A DNA stretch of 42,023 nucleotides from Kiritimatiellia bacterium (GTDB taxonomy: Bacteria; Verrucomicrobiota; Kiritimatiellia; RFP12; UBA1067). Below the pieces are notes generated by a model. That model was not told the origin of the DNA. It did not search any database and was given only the letters and a program-made list of their open reading frames with translations. The stretch spans positions 1-42,023 of the forward strand of contig JAFSTA010000030.1 of the NCBI GenBank assembly GCA_017450695.1, in the 5' to 3' direction. The position numbers were made by a program, and so were the translations under genes. This document shows positions 7,289 through 14,451 of the stretch, in pieces. The stretch's first letter is position 1, and each line of letters starts with the position of its first letter.

Positions 7289-8314
7289 TTAGGCAGAAGG
7301 GTGGAGAAGACGCTGCAGAGCCTCGTCGAGGATTTGCAGGTTCGTACGGCGAACCAGTTTGAACGGCAAGTAGATTTCCAACGCGCGGAAGAAGTTTGCG
7401 ATGCGTTCTCCTTTCACTTCGATCGAGCCCGGGCACCCGCCCAGGTTTTGGAAAAGGGTAAGGAGGCAACAGGGGAGTTGGTTCCACATCGTTTCGATCC
7501 CCTCTTGTCCGCTGATCAACGGTCCGTACGAAAGTTTCTCGGTTTTCGTATCGACAAGAATCAGTACGTTACGGATCGGAGGGCGTTTTCGGGGGTAACG
7601 CGGGAACTGGGTCGGGATTGGCAGAAAATCCAGTTGTACGGTCGTTTGGGAAAGCAACCGGAGTTGCTGGAACTGTTGGATGAAATGGGATGGCAGACGA
7701 ACCGCGATTCCCTTGTCCTCGTAAGTGCGGACAGGTTCCCATGTGTCCCGCCAGGTACCGTCCTCCCGTTGCCTGATGACCAGCATTTTGTCCGGGAAAT
7801 GGCTGGTCAGCAGTTCTTTGTTCTGTTCCGTGCGAAGCAGAACACCCAGTGTCTGGTAGAGAAGCACGGAGAGGAGTTCCCTTTCTTCGGGATCGGGTTT
7901 CCACGGAAGGAATCCGGGACGGATCGAACGGAAGACGGGGGCGCATTCGTTTTCGGTGGGCGGCTGCTTCCTCAGTTGTTTTAGCAACCGTCTCTCATAA
8001 TCGTACTGCTGCTGGTTGGTCAGGAACAGAACTTCGAGCGCGGGGATTTCGAGCAGCCAAGATACGACCGGTTTCTGCGGCGACTGGACACGAGTCAGCA
8101 TTTCGTTGATGGCATTCCATCCCAACAGGAAACGGACGCAGGGCAAACCGCCCAGTAGCCTCTTGTCGATCCATGCAAAGATCGGTTCCTCCCTTCCAAT
8201 CGGTTGGATACCGAAGATGTCAACCGGGCGCAACCATTCCCAAGGCGTGAGCTTCGCGACCTCGTTGATCTTGTGGTAGAGGTCGAGCCACTGCTTTTTC
8301 TCTTCTGTTTTCAT
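7289..8314 (-). CDS. Uncharacterised protein, possibly DUF7309/DUF6930-like
   Basis: A 341-residue soluble protein. The N-terminal LTPWEWLRPVDIFGIQPIGREEPIFAWI resembles the DUF7309 opening (PWEWM..DIFGV..), and the C-terminal half, with NVLILVDTKTEKLSYGPLI, resembles DUF6930-type regions. I recall this pairing only as proteins of unknown function, and the assignment is tentative. No signal peptide, membrane segment or catalytic motif is seen. The ATG lies four bases after the glgA stop, so it is co-transcribed with glgA. Confidence 0.6.
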   Translation of the reverse strand: MKTEEKKQWLDLYHKINEVAKLTPWEWLRPVDIFGIQPIGREEPIFAWIDKRLLGGLPCVRFLLGWNAINEMLTRVQSPQKPVVSWLLEIPALEVLFLTNQQQYDYERRLLKQLRKQPPTENECAPVFRSIRPGFLPWKPDPEERELLSVLLYQTLGVLLRTEQNKELLTSHFPDKMLVIRQREDGTWRDTWEPVRTYEDKGIAVRLPSHFIQQFQQLRLLSQTTVQLDFLPIPTQFPRYPRKRPPIRNVLILVDTKTEKLSYGPLISGQEGIETMWNQLPCCLLTLFQNLGGCPGSIEVKGERIANFFRALEIYLPFKLVRRTNLQILDEALQRLLHPSA

Positions 8315-8318
8315 ACGG

Positions 8319-9884
8319 CTACTTGAAGGAACGGACGAGCGGGCGGTTCAACATCTTCTCGTAGATGTCGATGTACGCTTTTGCACAGGTCTGGTGATTG
8401 AACCGCAGGGAGGCGGCTTTCATGATCCGTTGAATCTGGCGTTCCCGCTTTTCGGACGGCAGGTTCCAGAAGTTCATCGCTTGTTCCATCGCCCAGAAGA
8501 GTCCCCAGCTGTCGTACACCTCGAAGGAAAAACCGTTTCCGGTGTCGGTATCGACATTCAGGTGCTCCACGGTGTCGTGCAAGCCGCCGGTGTCGTGGAC
8601 GATCGGCAGTGAACCGTAGAGCTGTCCAACCATCTGCGGTAATCCGCACGGTTCGAAGAGCGAGGGCATGAGCGTGAAGTCGGAGGCGGCGTACCCCTCT
8701 TTCGAGAGCTGCTGGTTGAAGTCGCAGACGGCGAGCCGCCCGTACAGGTCATGGAAACGCAGGATGTCGCGGAACGGTTGCTGATAGACGCCGTTCGCGA
8801 CCACGGCGATCTGCGCTTTCTCGCCGTGATATTTGGCGAGGAACTTGTAGAGGATATTGGTCAGCAGCTGCGGTCCCTTCTGCGCCGGATCCAGTCGCGA
8901 CGGCCAGAAGAACAACGGCGCGTCCGCGTTCTCTTCCAGCCCGACCTTCCGCTGGAAGATCAGCTTGTTCTTGCGCTTCCCCTCCGTCACGGTCTCGGGC
9001 GTGTAGGTGACTTCCAGGTGACGGTCTGTAGCGGGATTGTCTTCATTGTCCGGCGCGTTGAGAATACCGGCGGCGCATCCCGCGTGATACTTGTTGCGGA
9101 TTTCCTGACGAATCGCTTCAGGAATGAAATCGAACCATCCATCGACAACCTCCTTGAGGAAGGTGGGGGATACGGTGTTGATGAAGTGCGACGCGAAGAT
9201 GCCGGATGCCTGGAGATCGACCAGGTTGGAATTGCGCGACTCCTCGTAGTTGTACGGCATCCGCTTGAAGAAGAGATTGTTCCAAAACTCCGCCGCGTCA
9301 ATCCCCGAATCCTCGATGCGCGCCAAGGTCAGGTCATGCGTGTGGATGTTGTGGACGGTGAAAAGGCACGGGATTCCCAGACGCCTCGCCGCCGCCGGGA
9401 TGAGACCGGTCATCCAGTCGTTGCAGTGGATCAGGTCCGGCTGCACGGAGGGGATGATGTTGTTGATCACCTCTCTCTGGAAAGCAAGCGCGAGTTTGGG
9501 ATTCTCGTTTTCGCCGGAGTAAACCGAGTCGCGGTAGTAGAAGCAACGGTCCTCCGCCAGATGGATTCGTGAATCGGGTAGGTGGCTGCGGTACATCGCC
9601 AGCTCGTCGCTCACGACCTGCGCCGATTCGATGTGGAACATCCGCCGATAGTGGGGCAGCGCGACATGCACGTCCGCATGGAGATCGAACAGAGCCGCGA
9701 CCAGCGACGCGGAAACGTCGGCGAGTCCACCCGCTTTCGCGTGGAGACGGTCCGCCATATTGCCCATGCCCGACGGCAGATAGGTGATCTCCGGCGTGAC
9801 GATCAAAATACGTGGCTTGACACGTCCCCCCAACGGACGTTCCGCATCATTTTCTTCCGCATGATTATTATTCGTAGTGGCCAT
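8319..9884 (-). CDS. glgA: Glycogen synthase (GT5)
   Basis: Transfers glucose from ADP-glucose to the growing alpha-1,4-glucan; cytoplasmic, GT-B fold. The donor-site motif KAGGLADV begins at K50 of the 521-residue product. It follows an insertion (TYLPSGMGNMADRLHA) that I associate with the PVC/Bacteroidota type. Further landmarks are HCNDWMTG, FTVHNIHTHDL and the C-terminal FEPCGLPQMVGQLYGSLPIV with its E-x7-type acid motif, then DTGGLHDTV. I chose ATG 9884 over the GTG at 9911 because GGAAAGGA lies ten bases before it. It heads the operon glgA - unknown - DRTGG - SDR. Confidence 0.9.
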   Translation of the reverse strand: MATTNNNHAEENDAERPLGGRVKPRILIVTPEITYLPSGMGNMADRLHAKAGGLADVSASLVAALFDLHADVHVALPHYRRMFHIESAQVVSDELAMYRSHLPDSRIHLAEDRCFYYRDSVYSGENENPKLALAFQREVINNIIPSVQPDLIHCNDWMTGLIPAAARRLGIPCLFTVHNIHTHDLTLARIEDSGIDAAEFWNNLFFKRMPYNYEESRNSNLVDLQASGIFASHFINTVSPTFLKEVVDGWFDFIPEAIRQEIRNKYHAGCAAGILNAPDNEDNPATDRHLEVTYTPETVTEGKRKNKLIFQRKVGLEENADAPLFFWPSRLDPAQKGPQLLTNILYKFLAKYHGEKAQIAVVANGVYQQPFRDILRFHDLYGRLAVCDFNQQLSKEGYAASDFTLMPSLFEPCGLPQMVGQLYGSLPIVHDTGGLHDTVEHLNVDTDTGNGFSFEVYDSWGLFWAMEQAMNFWNLPSEKRERQIQRIMKAASLRFNHQTCAKAYIDIYEKMLNRPLVRSFK

Positions 9885-9915
9885 ACCTGCACTATCCTTT
9901 CCAAAAAACACAATA

Positions 9916-9944
9916 ATGATACGTCAACCAAAGTCAAAAATCAA
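9916..9944 (-). promoter_or_regulatory. Candidate glgA promoter
   Basis: On the minus strand TTGATT (9939-9944) and TATCAT (9916-9921) are separated by 17 bases. The expected start near 9909 gives a leader of about 25 bases containing GGAAAGGA before ATG 9884. Confidence 0.5.
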
Positions 9945-9963
9945 GCACGAACCTTGCGCGGGC

Positions 9964-10053
9964 GCATCTCCGTAATTCAACAAGAGCCTGTGGTGCTCAA
10001 ACACGGAATTTTCGTGTCACAGTCTCACGCAGAGTCCGCAAAGTCCGCGAAGT
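9964..10053. repeat. Dispersed ~90-bp repeat, copy A
   Basis: Aligns over its length with 33873-33963 in the same orientation: CATCT.CGTAATTCAACAAG at the left end, a central CACGGAA-TTTTCGTG hairpin, and TCTCACGC followed by 9-base words GTCCGCAAA / GTCCGCGAA at the right end. Both copies lie in gene-free DNA upstream of a minus-strand carbohydrate gene (glgA here, gnd there). I see no coding potential. Confidence 0.85.
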
Positions 10054-10123
10054 CAGAATTTGGAACTTACAGGCACGTGTTATTGTAAGGACAACAACTT
10101 CAACAACGGAAGGAAAACTCGCG

Positions 10124-10241
10124 GGCGGTTGTCGCGCAACCGCGCGACGCATCTCGGTGGCAACCGGCGACTCTTCCTTGTCGAGGAGGCGGTTGTCGCG
10201 CAACCGCGCGACGCATCTCTTCCGGCTCGCGGTTGCGAGCC
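10124..10241. repeat. Two 32-base REP-like direct repeats plus hairpin
   Basis: Positions 10124-10155 and 10188-10219 are identical. Each begins GGCGGTTG-tcgcg-CAACCGC (a hairpin) and ends with GCGACGCATCTC. A separate perfect hairpin with seven-base arms follows at 10224-10241. The GCGGTTG / CAACCGC arms match the palindrome beside the RAYT at 3971-3990, so these are probable targets or products of that transposase. Confidence 0.8.
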
Positions 10242-10360
10242 GTCTAGATTCAAGGTTGTTCTCGATGTTGTCCCTGTTGTTTCCCAATCCCTTCCAGTCA
10301 TGAGCACTGCGACATGCGCGGCGACATTTCGATTTTCCGACATGCGCCCGTCGCGTGTCC

Positions 10361-10384
10361 CTTCTTTTCAGCCTCTCAGCTGGC
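10361..10384 (-). repeat. AGCTGAGAGGC dispersed repeat, inverted partial copy
   Basis: The minus strand reads CGCCAGCTGAGAGGCTGAAA, the same words as the repeats at 524-564, 12571-12620 and 13613-13646. It lacks the first hairpin arm. It is the only copy found in reverse orientation and upstream of a gene. Confidence 0.65.
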
Positions 10385-10416
10385 GGCAGACTAACAGCTT
10401 ACTCCATTTTTCTGCG

Positions 10417-10446
10417 TTGCCGATTGCCTTTTGGATATGGTAAAGT
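10417..10446 (+). promoter_or_regulatory. Candidate promoter of the SASA/GH28 gene
   Basis: TTGCCG (10417-10422), an 18-base spacer and TAAAGT (10441-10446) preceded by TG one base upstream, that is, an extended -10. The expected start is about 10453, giving a 29-base leader with GGAAAGGA before ATG 10482. Confidence 0.5.
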
Positions 10447-10481
10447 AGAAGCGTTTTGTGTTTTTGGAAAGGACTGTTGGG

Positions 10482-12569
10482 ATGAAGAATTGGTTCGTTG
10501 GTGTTTCGGTTGCCGTTGGCTTCTGCGCGTTCGCTGTCGCCGCGCAACCGGGGAATCTGGATCTCTATTTGCTGATCGGCCAGTCGAACATGGCTGGGCG
10601 CGGTGTGGTGACGGATGCCGACACGCAGACGCATCCGCGTATTTGGATGCTGAATCGGGAGAACCAGTGGGTTCCCTCCAAGGATCCCGTTCACTTCGAC
10701 AAATCGGTCGCGGGGGTCGGTCTCTGTTCGGAGTTCGCGCGACGCGTGGCTGCCGCCTATCCGCAGGCTTCAATCGGATTGGTCCCGTGCGCATTCGGCG
10801 GTTCTTCCATTCAGGAGTGGCAACCGAACGCGCGTCACTACAAGGCCGCCGTCGCCCGCATGAAGATCGCGATGAAGAACGGCAAGCTGAAGGCGATCCT
10901 CTGGCACCAGGGGGAATCCAATTCCGGGAACGCCGAGAAAATCGCCGCGTATCCCGAGCAGTTCCGGAACATGATTTCCAGTTTGAGAAAGGAACTGGAC
11001 GCGGAATCCGTTCCCGTCCTGATCGGCGAGTTGGGGCACTACAAGGCCAATTATTTGTCGTTCAACAAAATCCTGCCGCGCGTCGTGGCGGAAACGCCGC
11101 AGAGTGCGCTTGTGACGGCAGAGGGGCTGTTCTCCAAAAACGACATCGTGCATTTCGACCGCGATTCCTTGCTGACTTTCGGCGCCCGTTATTTCGAGGC
11201 GTTGGAAAAACTGCGCAAGGGCGTTCCGTCGGTTTCGTCCGAGGTGGTGACATGGCCGGCTGCAGAGGGAACGAAGGTGACGGACGATTTCCAAGTGCGC
11301 GTGAACGGGAAAAAGCTGGATGTGCAGTTGGTGCCGACACCGAGCCACACGCTGAAGGGGGAGAATGCCCATCCGTATTCCTTCGCGCAATTCGATTGCG
11401 CGCAGGAGGTGACGGTTGAGATCACCACGACGCAATCCGTTGAGAACGTCCGCATCCTGCCGTTGGCGAAGGGGATCAAGGCGGAGAAGAAATCCGCGCA
11501 TTCGATCTCGTTCCAGGCAAAGCCCCCGTTCCAGTTGGCGGTCGAGCCGGAGGGACGTCACCACGCGCTGATCCTCTCCGCCAACCTGCCGGAAACCGAC
11601 GCGCCGAAGGCGGACGATCCGTCGGTCGTTTATTTCGGACCGGGCCGGCACAAGCCCGGCGTGATCACCCTGAAGGACAACCAGACGCTTTACCTTGCGG
11701 GCGGGGCATGGGTGGAGGGCGCAATCCGCGCCAGCGGGACGAACCTTGTGATTCGTGGCCGGGGCGTGTTGAGCGGTGCGCCGTGGCCCTGGACGAAAGG
11801 GCCTGCCGGACACATGGTCGGCATCTACGACGCGCGTGATGTGGTGGTAAAGGACATCACGCTCCACAGCGCGTGGACATGGTGCCTCGTGTTAGTCAAC
11901 TGCCAACGTGCGATGATCGACAACGTGAAGATCCTTTGCGGGCGTGTGTTGAACGACGACGGAATCGACATTTGCGACTGCAAGGATGTGGAGATCCTCA
12001 ACTCCTTCATCCGGTCGCAGGACGACTGTTTCGCGTGGAAGCTGATTCGCCGGAAGAACCTCGGATGCGAAAACATCTACGCGCACGACTGCATTCTCTG
12101 GACGGATGTCGCCAACGCATTCCGCATCGGGTACGAGAATAGCGGAAACGGTTTTCGCAACCTGCTTTTCAAGGACCTCGATATCTTGCACCTGACATTG
12201 AAGAAGACGGATCCGGAGGTGTATTGGGCGAATTGCGGAATCATGCTCCAGCCGAGCAACGGGCAGACGATGCAGAAATTGCTCTTCGAGGATATCCGTT
12301 TCGACACGGCGGAACCGGGGGACATTTTCCTCTATGTGAACACACGCCCGTATGCAGACGGTGCAGGGAAGTACACCGTGGGCGGGAAACTGAAGGATTG
12401 CGTCATCCGCAATGTACAGTTGCCGCCGTCGAACCCGCCCGTACCGATGTCGGTCTATTTGAACAGCGTTGATCCCGATCATCCGATTGAGAACCTTACG
12501 CTGGAAAATGTCAGCGGGTTCGGCAAAGTGATCCAGCACGGAACAATCAAAGGAGTGAAGGGACTGTAG
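10482..12569 (+). CDS. Secreted SASA-type carbohydrate esterase fused to a GH28-like beta-helix
   Basis: A 695-residue exported protein. Residues 1-21 are a signal peptide ending in AVAAQ. Residues 25-260 form an SGNH/SASA esterase (sialate O-acetylesterase or CE6-like) with nucleophile block LLIGQSNMAGRG, block III ILWHQGESN and the final D-x-x-H in NDIVHFDRD. A beta-sandwich linker follows. Residues 380-690 form a right-handed beta-helix of polygalacturonase (GH28-like) type: GVLSGAPWPWTKG, then NDDGIDICDCKDVEIL and FIRSQDDCFAW, which place the acidic residues where GH28 has N-D, D-D. A combined action on an acetylated acidic polysaccharide such as pectin is inferred. I chose ATG 10482 over GTG 10458 because of GGAAAGGA. 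GH49 or GH110-type helices are alternatives. Confidence 0.8.
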   Translation: MKNWFVGVSVAVGFCAFAVAAQPGNLDLYLLIGQSNMAGRGVVTDADTQTHPRIWMLNRENQWVPSKDPVHFDKSVAGVGLCSEFARRVAAAYPQASIGLVPCAFGGSSIQEWQPNARHYKAAVARMKIAMKNGKLKAILWHQGESNSGNAEKIAAYPEQFRNMISSLRKELDAESVPVLIGELGHYKANYLSFNKILPRVVAETPQSALVTAEGLFSKNDIVHFDRDSLLTFGARYFEALEKLRKGVPSVSSEVVTWPAAEGTKVTDDFQVRVNGKKLDVQLVPTPSHTLKGENAHPYSFAQFDCAQEVTVEITTTQSVENVRILPLAKGIKAEKKSAHSISFQAKPPFQLAVEPEGRHHALILSANLPETDAPKADDPSVVYFGPGRHKPGVITLKDNQTLYLAGGAWVEGAIRASGTNLVIRGRGVLSGAPWPWTKGPAGHMVGIYDARDVVVKDITLHSAWTWCLVLVNCQRAMIDNVKILCGRVLNDDGIDICDCKDVEILNSFIRSQDDCFAWKLIRRKNLGCENIYAHDCILWTDVANAFRIGYENSGNGFRNLLFKDLDILHLTLKKTDPEVYWANCGIMLQPSNGQTMQKLLFEDIRFDTAEPGDIFLYVNTRPYADGAGKYTVGGKLKDCVIRNVQLPPSNPPVPMSVYLNSVDPDHPIENLTLENVSGFGKVIQHGTIKGVKGL

Positions 12570-12570
12570 G

Positions 12571-12620
12571 GGGCGCTTCGCGCCAGCTGAGAGGCGGGGA
12601 AGCTGAGAGGCTGAGAAGCA
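12571..12620 (+). repeat. GGCGCTTCGCGCC / AGCTGAGAGGC dispersed repeat, copy 2
   Basis: The GGCGC-TTC-GCGCC hairpin (12572-12584) follows immediately after the stop of the SASA gene. It is followed by CAGCTGAGAGGCGGGGAAGC and a second, slightly altered AGCTGAGAGGCTGAGAAGC unit. The internal duplication of the tail distinguishes this copy. Confidence 0.85.
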
Positions 12621-12639
12621 AAAGGAAGGTAGTAGTTTC

Positions 12640-12691
12640 AACCACCCAACTACCCAACCACCCAACCACCTAACCATCTAACCACCCAACC
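12640..12691. repeat. 8-bp tandem repeat AACYAYCY, six and a half units
   Basis: Successive octamers are AACCACCC, AACTACCC, AACCACCC, AACCACCT, AACCATCT, AACCACCC and AACC. The tract is in the presumed leader of the glycerophosphodiesterase gene, ending 24 bases before its ATG. A tract of the opposite polarity (GTGGTTAG units) follows that gene at 13553-13584. Together they could pair as a long stem around the gene. Confidence 0.9.
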
Positions 12692-12715
12692 AAGGTGCAG
12701 ACAAGGAGAGAGAGT

Positions 12716-13552
12716 ATGAAGAGGAGAGAATTTTTTCAAGGGATGTTTCTGGCGACGGCGTTCGGGACGGGAATGACTGTCCGTGCGGCGGAGGCGCCGG
12801 GTGAGAGGAAAACATTTTTGCAGCGGCTCGCCGAGAACCGTCCGTTCTTTATCGGGCATCGCGGATGTCAGCCTCTGGCTCCGGAGAACACGATACCTTC
12901 GTTTGTCTGCGCCTGTCGGCTCGGGGTTCACGCGATCGAGACGGATGTGCAGCGCACGAAGGACGGTGTGCTGGTCTGTTCCCACGACGCGGACATGAAG
13001 CGCGTCTTCGGGGCGGATTTGAAGATTCCGCAGACGCCGTATGCCGAGTTGCGCAAGTTGTCCGCCCGGATCGGCAAGAAGTGCGTGACGTGGGATCCCG
13101 CCTTGCTGCGACTGCCGACATTCGACGAGTATCTGGAAATCTGCACCATGTATGACAAGGTCCCGTTCATCGAGACCAAGGGCGATGTGTCGATCGTGAA
13201 GGATGTGTTGCTGGCAGTGGAGAAACGGAAGCTCACCCGAATCGCCGTGCTTTCCTCCATCCAGTTCTCCCACATCGAGGAGGCGCGGCGGTTGAACGGA
13301 GAGATTTTCATCCACCACATTTTCAGTACGCCGGAGCTGATGGAAAAAATTGCGAAGTTTGGGAATGGCGGGCTCTCTTACAACTACCCGAAGCTGGAGG
13401 ATGTTCCGGCGGGGTTGATTGAGAAGACGCACGCAAGGGGGGTGAAGGTCTGTCTGCGTGCGGGTGACACGGCGGAGACCGTCAAGCGGATGCTGGCGAT
13501 GGGGCTGGATTACATCCCGTCGAATAACGCGATTCCCTTGGTGTGGCGTTAA
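12716..13552 (+). CDS. Glycerophosphodiester phosphodiesterase, exported
   Basis: Hydrolyses glycerophosphodiesters to glycerol 3-phosphate and an alcohol. The family signature is present: HRGCQPLAPENTIPSF, then ETDVQRTKDGVLVCSHD, which hold the metal-binding H-R, E-N, E-x-D and the catalytic H-D residues. The start chosen is ATG 12716, with AAGGAG eight bases upstream, giving 278 residues. An ATG at 12695 is upstream of that site. The N-terminus MKRREFFQGMFLATAFGTG looks like a twin-arginine signal, so the enzyme is probably folded before export. The product ends NNAIPLVWR, typical of the family's C-terminus. It lies between inverted octamer tracts. Confidence 0.87.
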   Translation: MKRREFFQGMFLATAFGTGMTVRAAEAPGERKTFLQRLAENRPFFIGHRGCQPLAPENTIPSFVCACRLGVHAIETDVQRTKDGVLVCSHDADMKRVFGADLKIPQTPYAELRKLSARIGKKCVTWDPALLRLPTFDEYLEICTMYDKVPFIETKGDVSIVKDVLLAVEKRKLTRIAVLSSIQFSHIEEARRLNGEIFIHHIFSTPELMEKIAKFGNGGLSYNYPKLEDVPAGLIEKTHARGVKVCLRAGDTAETVKRMLAMGLDYIPSNNAIPLVWR

Positions 13553-13584
13553 GTGGTTAGGTGGTTAGGTGGCTGGGTGGTTAG
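13553..13584. repeat. 8-bp tandem repeat GTGGTTAG, four units
   Basis: Units GTGGTTAG, GTGGTTAG, GTGGCTGG and GTGGTTAG start one base after the stop codon of the glycerophosphodiesterase gene. This is the complementary strand of the family seen at 12640-12691 and 23043-23166. Confidence 0.9.
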
Positions 13585-13612
13585 TCCGTTCTCCGCATAG
13601 GAATGTAAATGT

Positions 13613-13646
13613 GGGGCGCTTCGCGCCAGCTGGGAAGCTGAGAGGC
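13613..13646 (+). repeat. GGCGCTTCGCGCC / AGCTGGGAAGC dispersed repeat, copy 3
   Basis: Hairpin GGCGC-TTC-GCGCC at 13615-13627, then AGCTGGGAAGCTGAGAGGC. It lies 61 bases after the glycerophosphodiesterase stop, behind the octamer tract, in the same orientation as copies 1 and 2. Confidence 0.85.
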
Positions 13647-13680
13647 GGTATGTCGCGAGTTGTATGTCGTATGTCTTTTG

Positions 13681-13728
13681 CCTCACGCGGAGACGCAGAG
13701 AGCGGGAGGGGCGCGCTCCGTCGCGACC
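13681..13728. repeat. Octamer words (ACGCGGAG) and REP-like GGGAGGG / GCGCGCTCCGTCGCGACC
   Basis: The words ACGCGGAG, ACGCAGAG and AGCGGGAG run into GGGAGGG (13704-13710) and then GCGCGCTCCGTCGCGACC, a near palindrome. The second part matches elements at 23025, 25201, 39463 and 40592. The region lies about 40 bases upstream of the start of the next gene. Confidence 0.7.
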
Positions 13729-13780
13729 GCAATGCTTGCCCGGCTTAACCGGCTAACTTTACGGACAAGGAGGAATGATG

Positions 13781-14425
13781 ATGAAACAGGTGAAACGGGA
13801 AATTGAAATCCATTTGGAACGGATTGAACTGCTGGAGTCCGGGTTGAAGCTGGACAAGCACACGACGCATCAGGTTGACGCCTCGTTGATTTGGCCGCGC
13901 ACGGGCATTGCGAAGAAGACTGGGTCGCAACTGGTGAATCTGGATTACGCGGCGGCGGATTTGGCATCGGTGCAGTGGGGAAAGAAAATTCTTCTCCGCG
14001 AGTCAACGGAAGGACGCTTCGCGCTCGGTGTCACCGTCTCCGAGGCGCTGGACTACGAGAAGCTGGAGAAGTTTCTGCGCGAGTGTTTCCGCATCGGGAT
14101 CAAGGCGGGTGGATCGTTGGCGGCATCCTATTCCGGCGGGCTTTCCAAGTTCGTCACCGCGCCGTTCGAGGCGACGGCGAAACTGGTCGGCACCTATCCC
14201 GGTCCCCAGACGTTGGCGGAGGGTATGACGGAACTGCATTCAGACGAGTTGCCGCAACCGGGGTGTGAAAAACTGCTGATTCTCCAACTCTTCTCCACGC
14301 AATCGTTGATTCGAACCTTCCGTCGCAAGGTCAAGGGCGTGACGAAGACCACGAAGAAAATCCTGATGCGGGAAGGAGATCCGAACGGGACGGTTACGTT
14401 GCGGATTGTTACGCTGGAATCGTGA
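13781..14425 (+). CDS. Uncharacterised protein
   Basis: A protein of 214 residues with no signal peptide or membrane segment. I do not recognise the family. It is basic at the C-terminus (RTFRRKVKGVTKTTKKI) and has a glycine/serine-rich middle (GGSLAASYSGGLSKF). Three in-frame ATGs lie in a row at 13775, 13778 and 13781. AAGGAGG at 13767-13773 gives the best spacing (seven bases) to 13781. It ends 26 bases before the DppC-like permease, which has its own candidate promoter, so the two need not form an operon. The strong ribosome-binding site makes it a real gene. Confidence 0.65.
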   Translation: MKQVKREIEIHLERIELLESGLKLDKHTTHQVDASLIWPRTGIAKKTGSQLVNLDYAAADLASVQWGKKILLRESTEGRFALGVTVSEALDYEKLEKFLRECFRIGIKAGGSLAASYSGGLSKFVTAPFEATAKLVGTYPGPQTLAEGMTELHSDELPQPGCEKLLILQLFSTQSLIRTFRRKVKGVTKTTKKILMREGDPNGTVTLRIVTLES

Positions 14426-14434
14426 GGGATAATT

Positions 14435-14443
14435 TGCTATACT
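14435..14443 (+). promoter_or_regulatory. Extended -10 promoter next to the permease start (leaderless candidate)
   Basis: TG (14435-14436), one base, then TATACT (14438-14443). No good -35 box is seen at the right distance. A start about seven bases downstream would fall at 14450, two bases before ATG 14452. No ribosome-binding site precedes that ATG. The mRNA may therefore be leaderless or nearly so. Confidence 0.45.
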
Positions 14444-14451
14444 GAACGCTT

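Larger units (their letters stand above)
9885..10481. other. Divergent intergenic region glgA / SASA gene, packed with repeats
   Basis: 597 bases without a gene. It holds, left to right, the glgA promoter (9916-9944), one copy of a dispersed repeat of about 90 bp (9964-10053), two 32-base REP-like copies (10124-10155 and 10188-10219), the hairpin GGCTCGC-ggtt-GCGAGCC (10224-10241), an inverted copy of the AGCTGAGAGGC repeat (10361-10384) and the promoter of the plus-strand gene (10417-10446). Confidence 0.8.
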
